A stretch of 64,000 nt of DNA from UBA7378 sp049611805 (GTDB lineage: Bacteria; Pseudomonadota; Alphaproteobacteria; RS24): NCBI GenBank assembly GCA_049611805.1, contig JBMZAX010000009.1, forward strand, positions 1-64,000, in the 5' to 3' direction. The translations under genes were made by a program, and so were the position numbers. This document shows, in pieces, positions 34,443 through 42,936 of the stretch. Position 1 is the first letter of the stretch. Each line of letters begins with the position of its first letter. A model generated the notes under the pieces. That model searched no databases. It saw only the letters and a program-made list of their open reading frames with translations, and had not been told where the DNA came from.

Positions 34443-35264
34443 ATGAAATCTCATCTTTTAACCCTGCTCACAGCAACCCTGCTGGCTTCGTCGCTGACCG
34501 TTAAGGGCGCCCATGCCGCGACCCTGCCGGCACCGGACGAGCCCGAAGCGCGCGGCCTTGCCATTGCCACAATGAGCGACGAAACGAATTTGGGCTTTGG
34601 CGACACCAAGACCGAATTGCGCATGGTGCTGACCAATGCCAGCGGTCAGGTGAGCGAGCGACGCATGCGTTTCAACACGCTGGAAAACAAAGACACCTCG
34701 GATGGCGACTGGAACCTGATGGTGTTTGACGAGCCGCGCGACGTCAAAGGCACCGCCATGCTGACCTATTCGCATATTCTGGAGCCGGACGAGCAATGGA
34801 TGTTTTTGCCCGCTTTGAAGCGCGTGAAGCGCATTTCATCGGTCAATAAATCGGGCCCGTTTATGGGGTCGGAATTCGCTTTTGAGGATTTCTCCGGCCA
34901 GGAAGTCGGCAAATATTCCTATTTGTGGTTGCGCGATGAAGCCTGCGGCGAGCGGCAATGCCATGTCGTCGAACGCCGCCCGCTTTACGAGCATTCCGGC
35001 TATACACGCTCTCTGGCCTGGACGGACACGCAAGATTATCAACTGCGCAAAGTCGTGTTTTATGACCGCAAGGACGCGCTTTTGAAAACGCTGACCTTCT
35101 CGAAATACAAGAAATATCTGGACAAATATTGGCGCTCGCATGACCTGTTCATGGAAAACCACGTCACCGGCAAGCAAACGCGCCTTGTCTGGGAAAATAT
35201 TTCGTTTCGCACCGGTCTGTCCGAAAAAGACTTCAGCCAGAACAGTCTGAAACGGGCCCGCTAG
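34443..35264 (+). CDS. outer-membrane lipoprotein-sorting (LolA-like) protein
   Basis: This 273-residue secreted protein has a signal peptide (about 1-24, ending GAHA) and the family pattern of LolA-like outer-membrane lipoprotein-sorting proteins: TKTELRMVLTNASGQVSERRMR, DVKGTAMLTYSH, WMFLPALKRVKRISS and FMGSEFAFEDF. Such proteins accompany RND exporters and probably carry lipid in a half-barrel groove through the periplasm. The ATG at 34443 has GAGGA 6 nt upstream. It lies 20 bp after the exporter and 2 bp before the barrel gene, so the three are one operon. Confidence 0.88.
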   Translation: MKSHLLTLLTATLLASSLTVKGAHAATLPAPDEPEARGLAIATMSDETNLGFGDTKTELRMVLTNASGQVSERRMRFNTLENKDTSDGDWNLMVFDEPRDVKGTAMLTYSHILEPDEQWMFLPALKRVKRISSVNKSGPFMGSEFAFEDFSGQEVGKYSYLWLRDEACGERQCHVVERRPLYEHSGYTRSLAWTDTQDYQLRKVVFYDRKDALLKTLTFSKYKKYLDKYWRSHDLFMENHVTGKQTRLVWENISFRTGLSEKDFSQNSLKRAR

Positions 35265-35266
35265 AG

Positions 35267-36475
35267 ATGGGGCGTCTGCGCGCTGCCCTGTTCGCCATCA
35301 TAATGGCCCTGACCGGCGCAAGCCCGGCGCTCGCCTTCGATATCGAATTTTCCGGCTATATCGAACCGGAGTGGCGGCATTTTCCCAATGACGGGCCGAC
35401 GCCGACGCATGAGCATGATTTCGGCTCCATCGCCGGCGAGGTCGAGCTGGCCTTTTTCAGCCGGTCGGGGGACCACACCGTCATCATCACGCCTTTTGCG
35501 CGGGTCGACGAACACGACCATGAACGCGCGCATGCGGATTTGCGCGAAGCCAAATATCAATATGTCAATGGCGACTGGGAAATTGTGGTCGGCGTCGACA
35601 AGGTGTTTTGGGGCGTCACCGAATTTTGGCACCTCGTCGACATCATCAACCAGACCGATAATGTCGAATCCGCCGATGGCGAACAAAAGCTCGGCCAGCC
35701 CATGCTGCGCGTCTCGCTGACGCGCGATTGGGGCACGCTGACCGGGTTTTATCTGCCCTATTTCCGCCTGCGCCAGTTTCCCGATCCGGTGACCGGACGC
35801 CCCACAACGGGTATTACCGTGCGCGACGAAAAGGCGATTTTCGAGAGCAAGGACAAACGCTTCAACCCCGATGCCGCCTTGCGCTACACGCACACAATCG
35901 ATGTTTTCGATATCGGCCTGTCCTATTTCAAAGGCACGGCGCGCACGCCGGTTCTGGATTTCGGCCCGGAGACTTATGACGGCGTTTCGGTGGTGCCGCG
36001 CTACGACCTCATCTCGCAAGCCGGCATTGACGTGCAGGCAACGATTGGCCCCTGGCTGCTGAAGCTTGAGGGCACACGCCGCCAACAGCGCAATCAATGG
36101 ATTACGCAAGCCACGGGCGGGGTTGAATATACGCTCTATAATATTTTCGACACGGGCACGGATTTGGGCATTGTCGCCGAATATATGTATGACCAGCGCC
36201 GCATGGACGCGCCGCAACCGTTCAATGATGATGTCGGTTTCGGCCTGCGCTGGACGGCCAATGACGTGCAATCGACAACGCTGCTTCTGGGCGGCGTTTA
36301 CGATCTGGAAACCGACAGCACCGCCATATCGCTGGAAGCCGAACGCCGCCTAGGGGCTTCGTTCAAAGCCCAGCTTGAAGTGCGCCTGCAGGAAAAGGCC
36401 GGCACGGGCGACACGCTCGCACAGGCGCTGAAAGATGAGGATATGGTGCGCTTTCGCATCGCATATTATTTCTGA
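35267..36475 (+). CDS. outer-membrane beta-barrel protein of the exporter operon
   Basis: This 402-residue protein has a signal peptide (about 1-23, ending ALA), then alternating amphipathic strands (DIEFSGYIEPEW, VELAFFSR, DHTVIITPFARV) and a terminal aromatic strand MVRFRIAYYF typical of outer-membrane insertion. It starts 2 bp after the LolA-like gene. By position it is the outer-membrane element of the RND exporter system, comparable in role to DUF1302-type barrels in other bacteria, though I cannot assign a named family with confidence. Confidence 0.78.
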   Translation: MGRLRAALFAIIMALTGASPALAFDIEFSGYIEPEWRHFPNDGPTPTHEHDFGSIAGEVELAFFSRSGDHTVIITPFARVDEHDHERAHADLREAKYQYVNGDWEIVVGVDKVFWGVTEFWHLVDIINQTDNVESADGEQKLGQPMLRVSLTRDWGTLTGFYLPYFRLRQFPDPVTGRPTTGITVRDEKAIFESKDKRFNPDAALRYTHTIDVFDIGLSYFKGTARTPVLDFGPETYDGVSVVPRYDLISQAGIDVQATIGPWLLKLEGTRRQQRNQWITQATGGVEYTLYNIFDTGTDLGIVAEYMYDQRRMDAPQPFNDDVGFGLRWTANDVQSTTLLLGGVYDLETDSTAISLEAERRLGASFKAQLEVRLQEKAGTGDTLAQALKDEDMVRFRIAYYF

Positions 36476-36547
36476 TTGGCGGAATTTGATATGGCCTCGC
36501 GCCCGCTTGTGCCCTAGACTTTCGGCAAAAGCCCATAAGGGGGGAAC

Positions 36548-37837
36548 ATGACCGATATCGCGCAAGCCGGCGACCGGCCGAGCAAGTTTACGCGTAATTA
36601 CACATTGGGTGTGCTGGTTCTGATTTATGCGTCCAGCCATGTCGATCGCCAGATTGTCTCGATATTGGCGGAATCAATAAAACAGGACCTGCTGCTCAGC
36701 GACACCCAGCTGGGCTTTCTTATCGGTCTTTCCTTTGCGCTTTTTTACGCCACGCTCGGCATCCCCATTGCCATACTCGCCGACCGCTATTCGCGGCGCA
36801 ACATCATCGCCGCCGCGGTTATTATCTGGTCGGGCATGACGGCACTCAGCGGTCTGGCGGCCAATTTCACCCAGCTTGCGCTGGCGCGCATCGGCGTCGG
36901 CATAGGTGAGGCCGGTTCCAGCCCACCCAGCCATTCGATGATTACGGATATGTTCCCGCTGGAAAGCCGCGGCGCGGCCATGGGCATTTATGCCGCCGGC
37001 ATTAATCTGGGCGTGCTGATCGGCTTTCTGGTCGGCGGCTATATTGACGAATGGTATGGCTGGCGCATGGCGTTTTTCATCGTCGGCATACCGGGCATTT
37101 TTCTGGGTCTGTTGCTGCTTGCCACCGTGCGCGAACCGGCGCGCACCAGCCCGCCAAAGCCGATATCACGCAATTATCTGAACGAGATTTGGCAGACCTT
37201 TGTGCTGATGATGTCGATCCGCAGCCTGCGCCATATCGTGATTGGCTGTACGCTGGTGGTTTTTGTCGGCTATGGCACAACCTATTGGAACGGCGTGTAT
37301 TTCCGCCGCATTCACGGGCTTTCACCGGCCGAGGCGGGTACGCTTCTGGCGCTTGTCGGCGGCATTGTCGGCGGCATTGGCACCTTCACCGGCGGTTGGC
37401 TGGCCGACAAGCTGGCCCGGCGCGACAAGCGGTTTTATGTGTGGCTGACGGCGGGCGTCAAATTGCTGCTGGCGCCCTTTGTGGCGTGGTTTTATCTCAC
37501 AACGGATATTGTCACGGCGCGCTGGCTGCTGGCGATATTGGCGTTTTTCGGCGGCTTTTACCTGTCGGTGAGCTTTGCCATGACACAAAGCCTCCTGCCT
37601 GCCTCGCGGCGCGCATTGGGGGCGGCGATTTTATTGTTCTGCATCAATATTTTGGGTCTGGGGCTGGGCCCGCTTCTGGTCGGCATGATGAGCGACGGCT
37701 TTGCACCGACCTATGGCACGGACAGTCTGCGCTATGCGTTATTGCTTGTCTCGCTGCTCAATATTTGGGGGTCGGTGCATTATTATCTGGCCGGGCGCAC
37801 GCTTGCCGCTGATCTGGCAACCGCCGAAAACGCATAA
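36548..37837 (+). CDS. MFS transporter, spinster-like
   Basis: The 429-residue protein has twelve predicted membrane segments and major-facilitator motifs: the loop 2-3 LADRYSRRNIIAAAV (motif A) and RIGVGIGEAGSSPPSHSMITDMF, typical of spinster-like MFS proteins in Proteobacteria. Substrates of this group are mostly unknown (organic acids, lipids or drugs). AAGGGGGGAAC precedes the ATG. It is monocistronic, ending in a strong hairpin terminator. A 15-bp imperfect duplication (37825-37854) spans its stop codon. Confidence 0.9.
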   Translation: MTDIAQAGDRPSKFTRNYTLGVLVLIYASSHVDRQIVSILAESIKQDLLLSDTQLGFLIGLSFALFYATLGIPIAILADRYSRRNIIAAAVIIWSGMTALSGLAANFTQLALARIGVGIGEAGSSPPSHSMITDMFPLESRGAAMGIYAAGINLGVLIGFLVGGYIDEWYGWRMAFFIVGIPGIFLGLLLLATVREPARTSPPKPISRNYLNEIWQTFVLMMSIRSLRHIVIGCTLVVFVGYGTTYWNGVYFRRIHGLSPAEAGTLLALVGGIVGGIGTFTGGWLADKLARRDKRFYVWLTAGVKLLLAPFVAWFYLTTDIVTARWLLAILAFFGGFYLSVSFAMTQSLLPASRRALGAAILLFCINILGLGLGPLLVGMMSDGFAPTYGTDSLRYALLLVSLLNIWGSVHYYLAGRTLAADLATAENA

Positions 37838-37851
37838 GTCGAAAACACATA

Positions 37852-37880
37852 AAAAGGGCGGCCTCAATGACCGCCCTTTT
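37852..37880. terminator. bidirectional Rho-independent terminator
   Basis: AAAAGGGCGG (37852-37861) pairs perfectly with CCGCCCTTTT (37871-37880) around a 9-nt loop. The A-run and T-run let it act on both strands, between the MFS gene and the convergent porin gene. Confidence 0.92.
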
Positions 37881-37892
37881 CGTGTCCGAGTG

Positions 37893-37916
37893 CTGAAATT
37901 CCGCCCGGAATTTCAG
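37893..37916 (-). terminator. perfect hairpin after the first porin gene
   Basis: CTGAAATTCC (37893-37902) and GGAATTTCAG (37907-37916) form a perfect 10-bp stem with a GCCC loop, 4 bp after the porin stop codon. No T-run follows, so it may stabilise the mRNA end, with the neighbouring bidirectional terminator completing termination. Its arm repeats the last codons of the porin (ctgaaattc). Confidence 0.55.
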
Positions 37917-37920
37917 AACG

Positions 37921-39084
37921 CTAGAATTTCAGCGCGAGGGTCAAACCGATCAATGACACATCCGCGCTTGTATTGTTGAGCGAAGCTTCCGTGTCCTGAT
38001 AATAATAGCCGACACTGACGCCATCAGCGAGTTTGGTTGACCCGCCAATCATCAATTCTTCGTAATCGACTTTACCGCCGGCCTCCAAGATTTCTTCACT
38101 GTCGGTGAAACCGATACCGAATTTCGTGGCACCGATTTTATAGGCGGCCGCAATATTGGTGGTTTCAATCTCAATGCTGCCGGCATATTCCTCGTCAACT
38201 TCACTGTCAGCAGGGATTGCTCTGAGATTTTCATATGTCGTCTGGTTTGCACCAAACACATAATTGTCATAGGCGATTTGCACACCATAGCCATAGCTTT
38301 CCGGGTCGGCACCGCCGCCCACGGTTGAGCCCTCGACTTGCGTGTAACCCAGTTTCACCCTGGTGCCGTTCATCATGCGCATTTTGTAATTAACGCTGAA
38401 CTCGATGATGTCTTCTTGGGTGCCGGCTTCAATGACTTCGAAATTGCTCTCGCCACCATCTGCGTCCTCATTATTAGGCGCAAATGAAACACCCAGTTGC
38501 AGACCATTCAGGCGCGGCGTGAAATAGCTAACCTTATTGGCATCGCTCGAAATATGCTCGATTTTCGTCGACATATTTGCGTCTTCAATCGCGTTTGCGC
38601 CAAGGGCAACATCATAGGCTTTTTCAATAACCGCATCGGTGAGGCTGTTATCGTGCATTTTCAGCCCGGCCACAAAGCCCGGTGCCGTCACCTCGCCCAG
38701 ATGCGCCACGCCGTTTTCAGCGCCGACAATCAGTTTGCCCCAATCGCCTTTGGCATAAACGTAATGCTCGTCAATCTGGTCAGAAGACGTTTCGGCTTCA
38801 AGCTGAATGTTCAACCCGATTTCCGTGCCACCGTCGAGGATGGCTTTGCCTTTGAAGTGAATTTCAGCGTTTTGGACAATTCCTTCATCTTCCAAATTGT
38901 CAGTATCGCTATCGGCGTCAACGGCTGCCACGCTTTGTACAAAAAAACCGCCCACGGTCAGATCGACCGGGCCGGCTTGTGCCGACGCACAGGCCAGCAG
39001 GGTTAAAGGAAGTGCTGCCAGCAGGCCGCCCTTCCCGATCACGGCAGCACGTGCCAGTGATGTGGTTGAGAGGAGTTTGGTCAT
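37921..39084 (-). CDS. outer-membrane porin (Gram-negative porin family)
   Basis: The 387-residue protein has a signal peptide (about 1-37, ending ASAQA), the start DLTVGGFFVQSVAAVD, a porin motif DEHYVYAKGDWGKLIVGAENG, and a final strand SLIGLTLALKF ending in phenylalanine. These traits match the 16-strand general porins of Alphaproteobacteria, which let small hydrophilic solutes through the outer membrane. The ATG at 39084 is chosen for the AAAGGAAC site; a start at 39111 would lack a clean signal peptide. A related, non-identical porin lies immediately upstream on the same strand. Confidence 0.93.
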   Translation of the reverse strand: MTKLLSTTSLARAAVIGKGGLLAALPLTLLACASAQAGPVDLTVGGFFVQSVAAVDADSDTDNLEDEGIVQNAEIHFKGKAILDGGTEIGLNIQLEAETSSDQIDEHYVYAKGDWGKLIVGAENGVAHLGEVTAPGFVAGLKMHDNSLTDAVIEKAYDVALGANAIEDANMSTKIEHISSDANKVSYFTPRLNGLQLGVSFAPNNEDADGGESNFEVIEAGTQEDIIEFSVNYKMRMMNGTRVKLGYTQVEGSTVGGGADPESYGYGVQIAYDNYVFGANQTTYENLRAIPADSEVDEEYAGSIEIETTNIAAAYKIGATKFGIGFTDSEEILEAGGKVDYEELMIGGSTKLADGVSVGYYYQDTEASLNNTSADVSLIGLTLALKF

Positions 39085-39325
39085 AGATCTATGTTCCTTT
39101 AAATGCCGCATGCGATATGCGGTTAATTTCAGGGAACAAACCCAAAAAACTGTCAGGGCTACGCCGTCCGGAAAGCTTTTTTTGTTCTTGCCGGTCGCTG
39201 CATTACTAAGCAGGTTCGCGCGATTTCAACATAAAGAAATGCCGGGATGGGTGAAGTTTGGTGTTTTTGTTGTTTTTGCGCAACAGCACGCAATGGTTGT
39301 ATTCAAATAAAATTACCCGAAAAAA
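39085..39325. other. intergenic region between the two porin genes
   Basis: No gene is supported. It should hold the promoter of the downstream porin, whose ribosome site AAAGGAAC is visible next to the start. I see no confident -35/-10 pair. The upstream porin's terminator follows at 39320-39349. Confidence 0.5.
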
Positions 39326-39349
39326 ATGGCGGGGCCGAAGCCCCGCCAT
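39320..39349 (-). terminator. Rho-independent terminator of the second porin
   Basis: A 10-bp perfect stem ATGGCGGGGC / GCCCCGCCAT (39326-39335 with 39340-39349) and a CGAA loop are followed on the minus strand by six T residues (39320-39325 on plus as A). It is 25 bp past the porin stop. Confidence 0.93.
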
Positions 39350-39374
39350 CCCGAAAAACATTTCCGAAAGGAAA

Positions 39375-40412
39375 TTAGAATTTCAGCAGCAGACCGACAC
39401 CGAGGAAATCGGCATCGACATCTGCGCCAGACACATTGTCTTTTTCAGCATCCTCAAACGAGAAGGTCAGCTTGGCACCCGGGCCAATTTTGTAGCTACC
39501 GCCAATAACAGTGATTTCAGTGTCACTGCTTTTGACACCAGCATAAGTGCTGTTTTCTTGGTCGTGAATGGCAACACCGATTTTTGTGTTGCTGGTCAGC
39601 TTATATTGAACACCATAATGGCTGGTTTCAATATCGTAGTCCTTGTCTTTATCTTCGGCTTCGTAGAATGTACCGCCGATTTCCCAAGGGCCGTTGGATA
39701 CATTGACACCAAATGACGAGCCTTCGGCGTCTTTTGTTCTGTCGTTGGAGTCGCCCTCTTCGTAAGAGTAGCTCAGCTTGACTTTAGAACCGCCCAGCTG
39801 GCCGCTATAACGCGCACCATAGCTCATAACGTCTTCGTAGTCGCTATCACCCACAGTGTCCAAGTTCATAGAAGGACCGGATGTTTCTTTTGTGTTGGGT
39901 GTCCATGACACGCCGAGCTGAAGGCCGTTCATTTTCGGCGTGTAGTAAGACAGCTTCGCTGAGTCTTTTGACAGGTCTTCGTTACCAACGAGAGGTTTTT
40001 TGTAACCAACCGTCTCTTTCCAGGTCTCGAAATTATTGTCATAGGTTTTCCAGCCTAGGAACTTGGGCACGGAAACGGTCATTTGGTCGGCAACAGAGTT
40101 TTCGCCGCCGATGATCAGCTTACCGAAATCACCTTTGACATAGGCGTAATGCTCATCAGTTGCATCGCCATCGTCACTGGTTTCAATTTGCACTTGAAAA
40201 CCATAGGTCAGGCCAGTATTTGATGAGCCCTCACCTTTGATAATAATCTCACCATCTTCCAGGAAATAGTCGTCGCCATAGGTGTTATTGTCGACATCAG
40301 CGCTGTAATACAAGGAGTTCATATAACCCCCAACGGTTACAGCAATCGGGCCGGCCGCAGCAGGCACCGTAAACAGAGCGGCAGCAGCCGTTCCAATAAG
40401 CAATTTGTTCAT
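39375..40412 (-). CDS. outer-membrane porin (Gram-negative porin family)
   Basis: The 345-residue porin has a signal peptide (MNKLLIGTAAAALFTVPAAA), the motif DEHYAYVKGDFGKLIIGGENS shared with the adjacent porin, and a C-terminal strand FLGVGLLLKF. It is about 40 residues shorter than its neighbour and only moderately similar, so this is an old duplication. Lower GC and optimised codons (for example many gaa/gtc choices) suggest high expression, an impression not a calculation. The start ATG at 40412 follows GAGG; an in-frame ATG at 40424 is less likely. Confidence 0.93.
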   Translation of the reverse strand: MNKLLIGTAAAALFTVPAAAGPIAVTVGGYMNSLYYSADVDNNTYGDDYFLEDGEIIIKGEGSSNTGLTYGFQVQIETSDDGDATDEHYAYVKGDFGKLIIGGENSVADQMTVSVPKFLGWKTYDNNFETWKETVGYKKPLVGNEDLSKDSAKLSYYTPKMNGLQLGVSWTPNTKETSGPSMNLDTVGDSDYEDVMSYGARYSGQLGGSKVKLSYSYEEGDSNDRTKDAEGSSFGVNVSNGPWEIGGTFYEAEDKDKDYDIETSHYGVQYKLTSNTKIGVAIHDQENSTYAGVKSSDTEITVIGGSYKIGPGAKLTFSFEDAEKDNVSGADVDADFLGVGLLLKF

Positions 40413-40731
40413 AACAAACCTCACTCTTACTCAACTTCTAGGGCGGTGTTGCCCCAAGAACACTGGCATAATCGCCCTTTGGAGCGGCAAAACAAGTAAA
40501 ATCGCTTGGGTTTAGGGGGCTTTGGAGTAGACCGGGAGGGGGTGATGCAAAAAGGCCACAAAGGTAGCCACAATGTTACACAAATGAAATATTTCTGTTA
40601 CCGGACAGACACAATTTAACGGCGATGACCTGCCAAACCACAACCGGATTGAACGAGGCGTGCTTGCCACCGACAATGCGATTCGGTATTGCCGCGCTTG
40701 CGGGCCGGTTCGGTTCGGTGCAGGGGGAAAA
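40413..40731. other. intergenic region between tRNA-His and porin gene
   Basis: No gene is supported in this 319-bp stretch. On the minus strand a candidate porin promoter reads TTGTTT then, 17 bp on, ATTATG, about 60-90 bp upstream of the porin start. Nothing else stands out; the region is AT-richer near 40570-40620. Confidence 0.4.
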
Positions 40732-40808
40732 TGGTACTGCCTCCCCGAATTGAACGGGGGACCTCTAGATCCACAATCTAGCGCTCTAACCAACTGAGCT
40801 AAGGCAGC
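40732..40808 (-). tRNA. tRNA-His (anticodon GTG), no encoded G-1
   Basis: The 77-nt minus-strand sequence folds as a cloverleaf: acceptor GCTGCCT/AGGCAGT, D-stem GCTC/GAGC, anticodon arm CTAGA-TTGTGGA-TCTAG with GTG, T-arm CCCCG-TTCAATT-CGGGG, and an encoded CCA end. Position 1 is G paired with U72, the discriminator is A73, and the base before position 1 is U, so the usual G-1:C73 identity pair of tRNA-His is missing. This form is known in several alphaproteobacterial orders with a matching histidyl-tRNA synthetase. Confidence 0.96.
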
Positions 40809-41000
40809 ACCGAACCACCACAAGAACAGGCCTTGCGCTGGAGTTTCGGAAAATAGTGGCCTTTAGAAGAAAGTTCAAGCGCATTGCCACACGAAATCCG
40901 CTTTTCCTCATATTCAGTGCGGTGCGCCAATTCACAAGACTTCACAGGGTCGATGATTGGTCTTAGGTTAGCGCCCTTGGCATGACAAATGGGGAACGCT

Positions 41001-41186
41001 ATGGGCATCAACACACCATCCGACACCGAAGCCGAATTGCGCATCGGTGCTACCGACACGAATATGGTCAGAATTTTCGTCTCCAGTCCGGCCGGCGAGA
41101 TACCGATGGATTTTTTCCCCGACGAGGCCGAAGAGATCGCGCGCGAATTGATGGCGGCTGCGTCGGCCTGTCGCAAAGGCGGCTAG
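41001..41186 (+). CDS. small conserved protein, DUF6324-like
   Basis: This 61-residue protein (MGINTPSDTEAELRIG start) resembles a small family conserved across Alphaproteobacteria that I recall as DUF6324; function is unknown. It has no signal peptide or membrane segment, is acidic, and has a beta-rich first half (MVRIFVSS, IPMDFFPDEAEEIARELM) with a C-terminal helix. The ATG at 41001 has GGGGAAC upstream; an in-frame ATG at 40989 is possible. It stands alone between tRNA-His and the iron permease. Confidence 0.7.
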   Translation: MGINTPSDTEAELRIGATDTNMVRIFVSSPAGEIPMDFFPDEAEEIARELMAAASACRKGG

Positions 41187-41229
41187 CGCGTCATCATTGC
41201 CAAGCATCTGCATTTCTTTTACAGTCAAA

Positions 41230-41246
41230 TTGAAAATAATTCTTAA
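41230..41246. promoter_or_regulatory. possible iron-regulator box
   Basis: TTGAAAATAATTCTTAA is a 17-bp imperfect palindrome (12 of 17 positions symmetric) in an AT-rich patch 66 bp before an iron-type permease gene. It resembles Fur or Irr boxes only loosely, and the call rests partly on the neighbouring gene. Confidence 0.3.
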
Positions 41247-41312
41247 TAGCACCTCTTGCCGGATTTTGAGGTGACACCTTAAAGAGCGCAGTTTTTCTTC
41301 TGATTTTTGCTG

Positions 41313-42929
41313 ATGTCTTCCGCATACATCCCGCGGGCGTTGCGCCCCCCAAGCCAGATTTGGCGCGATGGCTGGCTCTGGAGCAGTTTGGCACTGGCCG
41401 GCATTATGGCGCTGCCGATATTTGCGCTTATCGGCCTCAGTTTCGGCGCAGGCGCAGATGTGTGGCCGCATTTGATCGCGCATGTCATTCCCACCCAGCT
41501 CGCCACCACATTACAACTCATGCTGGGCGTCGGCATTATATGCGCGGTCATGGGCACCATCACCGCCTGGCTGGTTACTTTCTGTCAGTTTCCCGGTCGG
41601 CGGGTTTTTGCCTGGGCTTTATTGCTGCCGCTGGCCATGCCGACCTATCTGTCGGCCTATAGCTATGCCGATATGCTGGACCAGGCCGGCCCTTTCTATG
41701 CCGTTTGGTCGGCATTGTTTTCCGCTGACGCCTATCCGCGCATTCATTCGATCGGCGGCGCAATCGGTGTGCTGAGCCTTGTTTTATATCCTTATGTGTT
41801 TTTGTCGACGCGCGCGGCTTTCATCCAGCAATCGACCACGCTTATTGAGGCGGCCCGCACGCTGGGGCTGGCCCCGACGCAGTGTTTCCGGCGCATTGGC
41901 CTGCCGCTGGCGCGTCCGGCAGTGGCCGTCGGTGTGGCGCTGGTGCTGATGGAATGTCTGAACGATATTGGCGCGGTCGAGCATTTGGGTGTCGAGACGC
42001 TCACCATTGGCGTTTATGATACATGGCTGGTGCGCGGCAGTCTGGTCGGGGCGGCGCAATTGGCGCTGATGCTGTTGGGCTTTATCGCCCTGCTCACGCT
42101 GGTGGAACGCAGCCAGCGACGCGCGGGCAGCTACAGCGCACGACAGGGGAGGCAACGCTCGCTGCCCCGCTTTGTGCCCGGCAAGGCCGGTGCGGTGGCG
42201 GCTTTCGTGACATGCCTGCTGCCCGTATTGTTCGGCTTTATTGCGCCCACATTTGCGCTGGTTTCAGACGCGCTCGGCCAAAGCGTTACGACCGAATTGC
42301 AAAGCGCGGCGACCAATTCTTTCATGCTTGCGGCCCTTGCCGCTGCCATAACGACCGGGCTTGGCCTGTTATTGGCCTATGGCGCGCGCTCCAGCCGCAT
42401 ACGGGCCATGCGCGGGCTGGTCGGCTTTTCCGCGCTTGGCTATGCCGTTCCGGGCACGGTGCTGGCCATCGGCATCATGATCACCCTCACGAGCTTTGAC
42501 CGCATGCTGGGAAATGGCGCGGTGCTGAGCGGCACGCTTGTGGCGCTTGTCTTTGCTTATACGGTGCGGTTTCTGGCGCTGGCGCATGGCACATTGGAGG
42601 CCGGTTTCGGGCGCATTTCACCGCATATGGACATGGCCGCGCGCAGCCTCGGCACCACGCGCAGCCAGACTTTGTTTCGCGTTCATATCTTCCTGCTGCG
42701 CCCGCCGGTTCTGGCGGCGCTGTTGCTGGTGTTTGTCGATGTGATGAAGGAACTGCCAGCAACGCTGGTTTTGCGCCCGTTCGACTTCGACACGCTGGCC
42801 ACGCTGGTTTATATGCGCGCTTCGCTGGGGCAAGTTGAAGAAGCCGCCCTGCCCGCTTTGATGATTATTGGGGTCGGGCTGGTGCCGGTGGTCATCACGC
42901 TGATGCTGCTGGACACGCAACGGCGTTAA
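41313..42929 (+). CDS. ABC transporter permease, ferric-iron (FbpB/SfuB) type
   Basis: The 538-residue protein is a fused double permease with about twelve membrane segments. Each half carries an EAA loop: LIEAARTLGLAPTQCFRRIGLPLARPA and DMAARSLGTTRSQTLFRVHIFLLRP in outline. Fused permeases of this length belong to the Fe3+ (FbpB) group, with thiamine and putrescine relatives. The binding protein and ATPase are not next to it, so it depends on genes elsewhere. The ATG at 41313 has no strong ribosome site. Confidence 0.87.
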   Translation: MSSAYIPRALRPPSQIWRDGWLWSSLALAGIMALPIFALIGLSFGAGADVWPHLIAHVIPTQLATTLQLMLGVGIICAVMGTITAWLVTFCQFPGRRVFAWALLLPLAMPTYLSAYSYADMLDQAGPFYAVWSALFSADAYPRIHSIGGAIGVLSLVLYPYVFLSTRAAFIQQSTTLIEAARTLGLAPTQCFRRIGLPLARPAVAVGVALVLMECLNDIGAVEHLGVETLTIGVYDTWLVRGSLVGAAQLALMLLGFIALLTLVERSQRRAGSYSARQGRQRSLPRFVPGKAGAVAAFVTCLLPVLFGFIAPTFALVSDALGQSVTTELQSAATNSFMLAALAAAITTGLGLLLAYGARSSRIRAMRGLVGFSALGYAVPGTVLAIGIMITLTSFDRMLGNGAVLSGTLVALVFAYTVRFLALAHGTLEAGFGRISPHMDMAARSLGTTRSQTLFRVHIFLLRPPVLAALLLVFVDVMKELPATLVLRPFDFDTLATLVYMRASLGQVEEAALPALMIIGVGLVPVVITLMLLDTQRR

Positions 42930-42936
42930 CGCTGCC

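Noticed and set aside
40732..41312. A genomic island inserted at tRNA-His.
   Set aside because: No integrase, no repeated tRNA end and no change in base composition next to it.
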